NCBI GenBank assembly: GCA_032164245.1 | Contig: JAVMKO010000021.1 | Span: 9,988,285 to 10,052,284 of the forward strand | Direction of reading: 5' to 3' | Source of the DNA: Sternotherus odoratus | Taxonomy: Eukaryota; Chordata; Testudines; Kinosternidae | Length of the DNA stretch: 64,000 bases | In this document: piece by piece, positions 56,168 to 64,000 of the stretch | How positions within the stretch are numbered: position 1 is the first letter of the stretch | Layout of the letters: every line of letters begins with the position of its first letter | Translations under genes and position numbers: made by a program | Notes under the pieces: generated by a model | Databases searched by the model: none | Seen by the model: the letters and a program-made list of their open reading frames with translations, nothing else | Told to the model about the DNA's origin: nothing

Positions 56168-56308
56168 ATGGGATATCTTCTGCATATTGGAAGCATATTC
56201 CTTTTACTGACTCAAGCAAAACTAAGCGTCAAGAAAACAAAGTGGAGAGAAGATCTGCCCTTATTTTTTTTGCCTCACCAGTGCCTAAATGTAGTACAGG
56301 CTGCCTAG
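56168..56308 (+). promoter_or_regulatory. PTP4A2: PTP4A2 upstream ORF 2 (46 codons)
   Basis: It reads MGYLLHIGSIFLLLTQAKLS and ends in NVVQAA-stop, 258 bases before the main start. Hydrophobic first half. It may be chance; only the first upstream ORF resembles a known regulatory one. Confidence 0.3.
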
Positions 56309-56566
56309 TCTTGCATGTAGTCAGAATTTCTGGAGTGTGAAGGATACCACCTGCAGTTATTGAGGCCTAAATTGAATTCAAGTGGATTCTAAAGCAAACC
56401 TGGTTTTCTTGAAGTGAAAAATCTTAAAGAACAAACAAGTCAATAAAGAGAGTTCTGATCAAGCCCAGGCATTTTAGTGGTCTTTTTAATGTTTTCTGCT
56501 GTGAAACGTTTCAAGAGTTATTGATTTTTTTTCCCGCCCCCCAACATATATTTTTTGTTTGCCATT

Positions 56567-56662
56567 ATGAACCGTCCAGCCCCGGTGGAGATTACTTATG
56601 AGTGTATGCGTTTCCTGATCACTCACAACCCAACCAATGCAACCCTCAACAAGTTCACAGAG
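56567..56662 (+). CDS. PTP4A2: PTP4A2 exon 2 (coding part)
   Basis: 96 bases, 32 codons, ending [12 protein letters not shown] before a GTAAGG donor. The start codon context ATTATGA is weak (A at -3), as expected for a gene with leader control. Confidence 0.97.
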
Positions 56663-59600
56663 GTAAGGTAGCCTCATACAATATTATGTTTTTTCCATTC
56701 CTTGTATTTTGAAATTTCTAAAGCAGCACTAGAGAAACATCTCCTGGCTCCACCATGGGTGATGCCATCAGAAATATCCTTTATATTTAGTTAAAGCTTT
56801 TTTTTTTCTTTTTTTAATCAGGTACTTTGTTTCATTAAACTGTTTAAAGTGCTCCTGACTCTGTAAGAAGGAAGTATTTGGTGATTTCCTTTCTTCAAAG
56901 TCCTACATCTTTTGACTGAAAGAGGCTGGATGGGTCTCCTTTTGGAGCTCATAAAGGTGACTCCTCTTAGGCTCAGTCTACAATAAAAAGTTAGGTTGAC
57001 CCAGCTACGTGGATCAGATGGTGTGAAAAATCTATGCTCTGACCAGCACAGTTAAGCCAACCTAACTTCTCATGTAAACAGTACTAGGTTGACAAAATAA
57101 TTCTTCTGTTGACTGATCCACTGCCTCTTGAGGAGGTCGATTACCTCTGCTAATGGGAAAACTCCTTCCATTGGCATAGATGAGTGTCTACAGAAATACT
57201 ACAATACTACTGTGCCGCTGTGGTGTTTCAGGTGTAGACAAGCCATTATACTCTGCCATCCCCATAACTTGCCTGGTGACTTGTCCTTACTAGTCCTTAC
57301 TAGTGAGCGAGGCCACCCTTTGTCTGATGTAATAATAAAATGTACTAACTCCAGAGAGCCAGGGCTCCTCTTCTGGCTTTTGAATAAGAATCTCTAGTGG
57401 TTGACTCCTCTCTTTGGCCTTTTGACTAAGATCAAGCCTCTTCCTTCCCTGACAGACCAAGGGATGCTCCCTACCCATGTACTTATTCACTACATCAAAA
57501 CTGACTTGGACCCTCAATACGTTCTATGGGTGGTGTACCTGAGACCACTTATCCATTGACGTTTTAAAAACTCCCACACCCCAATCTGGGTCTATGCTGC
57601 TTATGTGCTATGTATACATCTTGTAAACCTTGTAACCAATACTTGTACCCTTTCATAACTTAAGCCTGACCCCAGACGTATAGTACCTTCCTTCTTAACT
57701 TGTGTAAATTTGATTTTAAACAGTAACATTAATATTTATAGAGGTCAGACTTTAATTTAAAAAATGTGGTCCTCAAACTCCCCTTCTAATCCTAGAATAG
57801 TTAACTATTTCTGGTAATGGAATTAGTAGTAGTGACAACATTTTTAAACTACATCTTTAGACTCAACTGAGATGAATGGAGTCACTTCCTCTGTACATTG
57901 GGTCATATCCAAACTACTGTAATTGAAACCATAGGGGCTTAAACACTTTAAAACTGAAGCTTAAATTTTGCAGAAATAGATGGCATCACCAGAGAAGTAC
58001 TGGTACAGCATACCACTAGATCCCATCTTCTTGCAAACCATGGCATATCTTATAAGTCCCTTAGGGAGACTATATCATGCCCTTGCAGGAGGAAGATTTG
58101 ATCTACTAGATCTCTTCCATTCTGGTAAAATCTTGTGATCTGACACTGAGCTTTCATAACGACATGATTCCACCTTTCAGGAAGATGTTCTCCTTGTCAG
58201 CAATCAGATAATAATAGTTAATTTGGACTGAAACCCTGTTTCTTCCATTGATGTGATGTTTTCATTTTATTGTTATGGATTATATTTCTAATAACCTTGT
58301 CAAGGGCCTAGAGCCTGGGATGAACAGTGCATGTGGAATATTAAAGCGTAAACATAAAAATTTGAAGAGTCATTCCTGGTACAGGCACAGGAGGAAATGC
58401 TGCATGCCGTTTGATCTTTCAAAATGAACTGGGGCAGCTTTAGTTTGATCTGATTATTTATCTAGCACGATGTGCTACTTATAGTGCATTACAAGGAAGC
58501 TAGAATATAGTTCTGTGTGGTCTGTTCCTCTGTCTCAAAATGTCTCAGCATTGTCTGAGGCAGACAGATACATGCTTCTATTTAAAGAGAAAAATAATCT
58601 GTATGCAGGGTATAAGTAGCTATTTTAATTTTGCTGTTACATAGGCATACCTATAAGGCAGGTTTCCCATTCTGACCTCCCACCTTAGGTGAGACTGATA
58701 TAGAGGTATTTCCTATTCCTCATCCCTCCCTCCCCCCGGGCCTTTTAACCCTCATCCTAATAGTCCATCAAGACCACATCAAGACCACATCCTTCCAGCT
58801 TAGAACTGGATGATGCTCCAGTCAAAACACAGTCATTGATTCAGCATAGCATGTTTATTTGGGTTTGTTAAAGTTGAGAAAATGCTTTAATTCCTCATTC
58901 TGGCAGTATGATTCATGTGTTTGCTTTCCTTCTTGTTCTTAAAGGAGCTTAAGAAGTATGGAGTGACAACCTTGGTTCGAGTTTGTGATGCCACGTATGA
59001 TAAAGCTCCTGTTGAAAAAGAGGGAATCCAAGTTCTAGTGAGTCTCTTTTAAAATTCTTTCTGAACTGAAAAATCATTAAATATGAATCAGATGTTCCAG
59101 CACTATTTGGCATTCATGCGTTTGCCTGATAATGACCCAGGACTGTGTGACTACTGTAACAATTGGGAGCTCCCTTTGATATGCTTGTTCAGTAAACAGC
59201 TTGTAACTTTGCAAAATATCTGAGATGATTTTTTTGATTATTACTACAACCATGAGTTCCTGTTAGAATAGAAACTCTTATTCAGAGAGGTCTGGGTGTC
59301 TCAGGAGATATTTTGCTGTTAATCTCTTGGTTACTGATTTGAACATGGGTTCGGTTAGTATTGACCAAGTTAATGGTGTATCATCTGTTCAGCCTATGTG
59401 ATTTGATTTGGGGTGACAGTTTTGTAACCGGCTTTGCTGTTGGCAGCTATAGAATGAAGAGTGACTTACTACTGAAGGTGGTATCTTTAAAACATGGTTA
59501 AGACACATTGATGGGGGTATTTGTTCTGCTTAAAACTGAACTTCCATTTCCAGTGATAATCTCATACATTTCACTGGTACTAACTTGACTTTAAAAATAT

Positions 59601-62600
59601 CATCATTGTTGCTTCACTGGCATTCACTTATTTTTATTACTTACAAAATTTTTAACACACAGGCTGAAAACAGCCATAATTTTACATAGTGGTTATATTT
59701 GACACGTGGCTGTATTATATAAATATAATTGGAGATATACCAATCTCCTAGAACTGGAAAGACCTTGAAGGTCATCGAGTCCAGTCCCCTGCCTACACTA
59801 GCAGGATCGAGTACTGTCCCCTGACAGATTTTTTGCCCCAGATCCCTAAATGGCCCCCTCAAGGATTGAACTCACAACCCTGGGTTTAGCAGGCCAATGC
59901 TCAAACCACTGAGCTATCCCTCCCCCAACATATTGTATATGTTGTAGACCAGTGCTAGCATAAAACGCCAGTAATGTGAGAGGTCCAACTAGCCTTAGAA
60001 GTCAGTGGGCTCAGCTATAAGTGTAGCGTAGCTATTGGCTTCTTCCCTTCTTCTGGAGGAATAATTCTGTAACTGCTGTTTACGATTAGATTTGCACCCT
60101 GAAATCTGGTATTGCTTGATATCTCTCTCTAGGTTAATTTTTTTTGTTAGCTGCGTGAGGGCATTAGGGATGAAGGTAGATGTTAACTTTTGAGGCAATG
60201 CATTTTAATAGCTATAATATGTCAGATGTGACTTTTCAATATGATAAAAAGGCTGAAGTGACTCCTCATTCTCTCCACTGTGATCCCAGAAGCTGCACCT
60301 TGCCTAACAGTTAGTTGTAGGTAGTCAGTCATCTATTGCCTCTCATTTTTTGTGGCTAGAGACCATGGACAATTGGGAGAACTCTGCAGAACTTGTATTT
60401 GTGGGACACGTTCTGTTCTTCTTGATCCTACTCTTAAATTCGTATATGACTTCAAAAGAAAAGTCTCTGAGTTGTTTAGAAAGGAGTACTGCCGTGCTCT
60501 GATTTCAGCACTAGGTTGTAGGGAGCCTCCTGCCTCACTGCAGCATTGAAGTTTCTCTGCTGTATGATCCTCCCTGCTCCAGCACAACCCTTAGCCAGTG
60601 TTTCCAGAGCATCATCAAAGTGAATGAATTATAGCAGTCCGTTTGCTCTGTGGGGAAAGCAAATTGCCCAGGAACAGCACAGGCTCATGAGAAATTCGAT
60701 TTGTACCAGAGGTGCAGTTTCTTTCCTTCTACCTCTACATTTCTGTTGAAATACATCTGAATAGCTGTCATAAAATTCCATAGGAGTGTGATGGTGTGTT
60801 GGTCAAAATGACTTGTTTACAGGTAAGGGGCATATACCATGCTGACTGGAAAATGGGCCAATGTCAATTATGGTGCAGAAGGGCCAGTTTACTTCTGTAA
60901 TGATGACCCAATATCCACTTAGAACTCGTATTGTCCTCAGCACCATGATATTTGAGTGCCTTACAAATTCTAAGTTATATACATGGGATCCTGTATGTTT
61001 GCCACGCTTGTCCTTGATAACTAGCCTCTCCGCATTCAGTATGTAACTGCTCCTAGTATTTGCTTGTTGCAGGAGAGCAAAAGAGCCAAGGGAACAAGTC
61101 CTTTAGACATCAGGCAAGGATAACAGAAAACAGGATGTGACAGAGAAGATTTGCTGCTAATGTCATACTTAAGCCAGATGATTCCAGCCACGATAGTGTC
61201 TTCATTACTTAATACATCACAGTGGTGTTTTGGCATTTGAGTGGCTCTGAATATTCAGCAGCATTACCCACAGCCACATTTCCCTCTTGAAACCAGCTCT
61301 GTCAAAACAGGCTGCTGTCACCATTCAGAAATGGTGTTATATTACAAGCTGGCTGAGAAAATGAGACATACCACTATTTAAAATTTTAAAGCTAACATTT
61401 GTTTACAAAAATAATGAAGATTAAAACCACAGGCTGACAGAGATTAGCATCTGTTATTTAAAACCGTTGAGGTCAAAAGCCTTATGAAACTCCTGAAACA
61501 GAGCATTTTAGCAAAGTTTGAGTTCTCTCCATGATATAAGGTAATATACTAGTAAGAAAAACAAAGATGGTGGATTGTGGCAGCTAGTGAGTCTGCTTTG
61601 ACAGATGGCATGTGAGAAAGCAGGGAATTGGAGAATTAGATGTAGTGTGTTTGAACTATTCGCGTTGGTAAACAAGTGTATGCAATAAAGAGATTAAACT
61701 AGGGAAACCGAGGCTGGAATGGATAATAGTATCTTTGGGATTAATGTACCAGAGGATACCTAATGTGATGCCAATTTTTAAAAAAAAGGCACCAGAGACA
61801 ATCCTGGCAGTTGCAGACTAATAAGCCTAACTTCAATACCAGGTAAATTGTTGAAACTATAGTAAAGAACAGAATTATAAGAGACACAGATTAACACGAT
61901 TGTTGGGGAAGAAGTCAGCATGATTTTTGTAAAGGGAAATCGCACCTGACCAATCCACTAGAATTCTTTGAAGGGATCAACAAGCATGTGGACAAGGCTG
62001 ATCCAGTGGATACAGTGTACTTAGATTTTCAGAAAGCCTTTGACAAGGTCCGTCACCAAAGGCTCCTTTCACTCTAGTTTCTGAGACGAGAATAAAACCT
62101 GAGCCCACCTTTGTCTTGAAATAACATTTCAAGACATACACACTACGCTAAACAGAAAGCATAGATTTCAAAAGTGAATAATGATCTAGTGAAAAAGGTT
62201 GGGAAGTCATCTCTCACTTCTGACTTACTGCAAAATATGACCATGGCTGTATGATAGGGTGACCAGATGTCCCGATTTTATAGGGACAGTCCCGATTTTG
62301 GGGTCTTTTTCTTATATAGGCTCCTATTACCCCCCCACCCTGTCCCGATTTTTTCACTCTTGCTGTCTGGTCACCTTACTGTATGATTCAGACAAGTTCT
62401 TTATGTTCTTGACAGTCTTTCATAAGGAGGAAAAAAGATCATAGATGCTGCTCAGTTTTTCACTTTTCCATTTATTTTTAAGCATTATATTTTGCATACG
62501 AGTAAGAGGCATGTGGTTGTACTTGTGGATAATACCTAGAGTAGGTATGAAGGCCTCTTCTTAATCCAATGCCATGCACTGCAGTTGGACAAGCCTGTGG

Positions 62601-63237
62601 AATGGTTGTGCAGCAATCTTTCCAAACTCTTCCATGCAGGATATATGGTACAAATAGTATTTTGAAGTGGTGTACTTCTAGACAAAAGTCTACATAGTTC
62701 TCTTCATCCTCCTTTAAGTATTAAATTGAATTACAATTTATTCTAATTTGTTTAATTACAAAATTTTAGTGATATTTCAAAGACAGCTGTTTAGTTTTTC
62801 CACAAAGTCCATTCTACAACTGAGTCGTCAGTCAACAATTTCCACTAGAGAAAATTAGCTGATTTTTAGTGCATTCGTTTTTAATTTAAAATGTTTGAGT
62901 ATTATATTATGGCATAATTGAATCCATATCTGGAATCCTAGGAAATTACATGTTTAATAGCGTAGAATTTGGATTTTGATTGAATAAAAGCCTATGCCGC
63001 CCCCTGCCCCTCTCTCACTAGCCCTACTATTGATTGTGGATTGCATTCTCTATCAATGTGTAATCCCCGCACAAAAAATTATAGCTAATCTTTTCTTCCC
63101 CTGAAGGACTGGCCATTTGATGATGGAGCACCACCCCCAAATCAAATAGTCGATGACTGGCTAAACCTGTTGAAAACCAAATTTCGTGAAGAGCCTGGAT
63201 GCTGTGTTGCTGTGCATTGTGTTGCAGGATTGGGAAG
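56567..63237 (+). CDS. PTP4A2: PTP4A2 (PRL-2 phosphatase), first three coding exons, partial gene
   Basis: PRL-2 is a small dual-specificity-type phosphatase, prenylated at its C terminus, found at the plasma membrane and endosomes. It binds CNNM magnesium transporters. Three exons give 106 complete codons plus two bases of about 167. Visible: [20 protein letters not shown] at the start, the WPFDDG general-acid loop, and the signature HCVAGLGR with Cys and Arg of CX5[23 protein letters not shown] and [17 protein letters not shown] separate it from PTP4A1. Two residues differ from human early on (Ser to Thr at 10, Asn to Cys at 13). The rest, including the CAAX box, is past the right edge. Divergent from KHDRBS1 as in mammals. 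Confidence 0.97.
56663..58944 (+). other. PTP4A2: PTP4A2 intron 2
   Basis: A 2.3 kb intron; one hAT-type element (56968-57247); otherwise nothing recognised. Confidence 0.6.
56968..57247. mobile_element. hAT-type element
   Basis: AGGCTCAGTCTACAATAAAA at the left and CAGGTGTAGACAAGCCATT at the right. The interior AAGTTAGGTTGACCCAGC and TGAGGAGGTCGATTACCTC match the family. The 89-codon frame at 57128-57397 runs out of it and is not a gene. Confidence 0.72.
58945..59037 (+). CDS. PTP4A2: PTP4A2 exon 3
   Basis: 93 bases, 31 codons: [20 protein letters not shown] and [11 protein letters not shown]. Acceptor TTGTTCTTAAAG, donor GTGAGT. One His is Gln compared with human (EGIQVL). Confidence 0.97.
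59731..59926 (-). mobile_element. Cryptodiran tRNA-derived SINE, minus strand
   Basis: On the minus strand it begins GGGGGAGGGATAGCTCAGTG (A-box type TAGCTCAGTGG), then GGGTTGTGAGTTCAATCC (B-box type), then TTGAGGGGGCCATTTAGGGA, and ends AGTTCTAGGAGATTGGTATA. A tRNA-like head with a body typical of turtle SINEs. It is the main clue to the lineage. Confidence 0.85.
61745..62085 (+). pseudogene. Internal CR1 reverse transcriptase fragment, plus strand
   Basis: The fragment reads through the RT palm start: the part around 62015-62070 gives [16 protein letters not shown], the CR1 form of the YxDF-AFD-V-H motif with its catalytic Asp. Upstream words (CAGTTGCAGACTAATAAGCC, GGAAATCGCACCTGACCAAT) fit the preceding RT region. 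The frame is broken by several changes; both ends are lost, so it is an internal scrap. Confidence 0.78.
62255..62378. mobile_element. 124-bp TAGGGTGACC element, copy B, exact 8-bp target duplication
   Basis: Ends TAGGGTGACCAGATG and GTCTGGTCACCTTA. CTGTATGA flanks both sides (62247-62254 and 62379-62386). The interior CCCGATTTTATAGGGACAG and CTTATATAGGCTCCTATTAC match copy A at 51666-51790 in the other orientation. 8-bp duplications point to the hAT superfamily. Confidence 0.93.
63107..63237 (+). CDS. PTP4A2: PTP4A2 exon 4
   Basis: 131 bases: [43 protein letters not shown] and the first two bases of Arg. It holds the general-acid Asp and the nucleophilic Cys. Acceptor TTCCCCTGAAG, donor GTAAGT. 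Confidence 0.98.
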
Positions 63238-64000
63238 GTAAGTGTTGTGCTGTTTTGGTTTTGTAAGGGATCCGCTTTAGCACATCCATAAACTCATTGA
63301 AGATTTCATTCTGGAAGATAGCTGCATTTATTCAGTTATTAAAAAAAAAAAAACCTGTTTAACACCAACAACTTCATACTATCACAATCAAGGAAGCTTA
63401 CTACAATTTTAAAATGGTAGGTGACATGGCAACTGTATCTCAAAGCTCTTGTTTCATCTTGGATTGTTTGTTCACATTAGTTGATCTGACAGATCATAAC
63501 AGTTCTGGAAGAATTAGAGAATCTACTCAGTGGAAAATGCATTGCATCTCTGCTAAAAAATCTCTTATGCTTTTTGACAAACCTAATGTATATATTCAGT
63601 ATAAGCCAAATACGTTGTTTGCTCTGGGCCTAAGCTACAAGCTTCTGAATGCCTTCTATTCCATTGATTTCAGTGGGAGTTTGAGATTCTATAAGCACCT
63701 TGGTTGGATTCTTTTTTGTTGCCTTCCAACTATTCAAAGCCATTGATTAATGTTATGAAATATTGTCATACAAAACTTACGGTTTTGAGGCTGAGACATT
63801 CAAAAGCAGACCAGTGCAATTTTTTTCACTTAGACACCTGAAAAGAAGGTTGACATGGGGTACTGAGGGCATTTCCTACAGCAGTGTGAATGCTGGAATA
63901 TTAATACCTTGATACACAGCAGGTTAAACAGCCTTTTTGGCGGTTAGGGGACCTAGTGAATTCTAATTTGCTTCATCAACCCTAAACTGCCTTTCCTCAA
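63238..64000 (+). other. PTP4A2: PTP4A2 intron 4 (start)
   Basis: 763 bases to the right edge with no further exon. A 110-codon frame (63414-63746) has no domain and is not supported. Confidence 0.55.

Larger units (their letters stand above)
56006..56566 (+). other. PTP4A2: PTP4A2 5'UTR part of exon 2
   Basis: 561 bases of leader between the acceptor and the start codon, unusually long, as in mammalian PTP4A1 and PTP4A2. It contains two upstream ORFs (56036-56101, 56168-56308) and no recognised repeat. The GTCCTACGTACCATAATTAC stretch after the first upstream ORF looks conserved by memory of mammalian PTP4A2. Confidence 0.75.
59038..63106 (+). other. PTP4A2: PTP4A2 intron 3
   Basis: A 4.1 kb intron with the turtle SINE (59731-59926), an internal CR1 fragment (61745-62085) and the TAGGGTGACC element copy B (62255-62378). 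The remaining parts hold nothing recognised. Confidence 0.6.

Noticed and set aside
59870..59926. tRNA gene
   Set aside because: The tRNA-like A and B boxes belong to a SINE head; no cloverleaf with intact acceptor stem.

Overview
The window looks like nuclear DNA of a cryptodiran turtle. The reasons are CR1 LINE fragments, a tRNA-headed SINE of the type known from cryptodires (59731-59926 and a second copy at 5106-5284), Penelope-like elements with inverted termini, many small hAT-type elements whose ends read like TGTCTACACTA, and vertebrate split genes with GT-AG introns. I see no bacterial, organellar or viral genome, no CRISPR array, and no intact rRNA or tRNA gene. I did not find a previously undescribed biological system. 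The points of interest are regulatory sequence, transposon structure and one unexplained exon-like segment.

Three protein genes can be read, in the order TMEM39B - KHDRBS1 - PTP4A2. To my knowledge human chromosome 1p35 has the same order and orientations. (1) TMEM39B, minus strand, left edge: only the first coding exon is inside (2847-2974; exon from about 3050). Its CpG-island promoter is probably at 5500-6062 and the rest lies off the left end. (2) KHDRBS1 (Sam68), minus strand, complete: nine coding exons from the start codon at 37023 to the stop at 15836. All splice sites are GT-AG and the phases join into a 421-residue reading frame. The 3'UTR probably runs to about 14660. (3) PTP4A2 (PRL-2), plus strand: CpG-island promoter and non-coding exon 1 near 44880-45250, a 10.8 kb first intron, a long 5'UTR with two upstream ORFs, and three coding exons (56567-56662, 58945-59037, 63107-63237). 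These reach the catalytic CX5R loop; the 3' exons are off the right end.

KHDRBS1 and PTP4A2 are transcribed away from each other across about 8 kb. That gap holds a cluster of ten NRF1-like sites behind the KHDRBS1 promoter, a G-rich 33-bp minisatellite (37871-38455), Penelope, hAT and possible LTR fragments, two CTCF-like motifs, and an irregular array of about 16 CCAAT-like units (44412-44987) running into the PTP4A2 promoter.

Introns and intergenic DNA are filled with old transposons. Several have target-site duplications that can be read directly: a Penelope-like element with a 12-bp duplication (11379-12266), a 174-bp hAT element with an exact 8-bp duplication (24213-24402), and two copies of a TAGGGTGACC-ended element each with exact 8-bp duplications (51658-51798, 62247-62386). 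Two TA-flanked elements sit in KHDRBS1 introns; one carries a perfect 42-bp inverted repeat. Repeat family names are by recognition of sequence style, without a library search.
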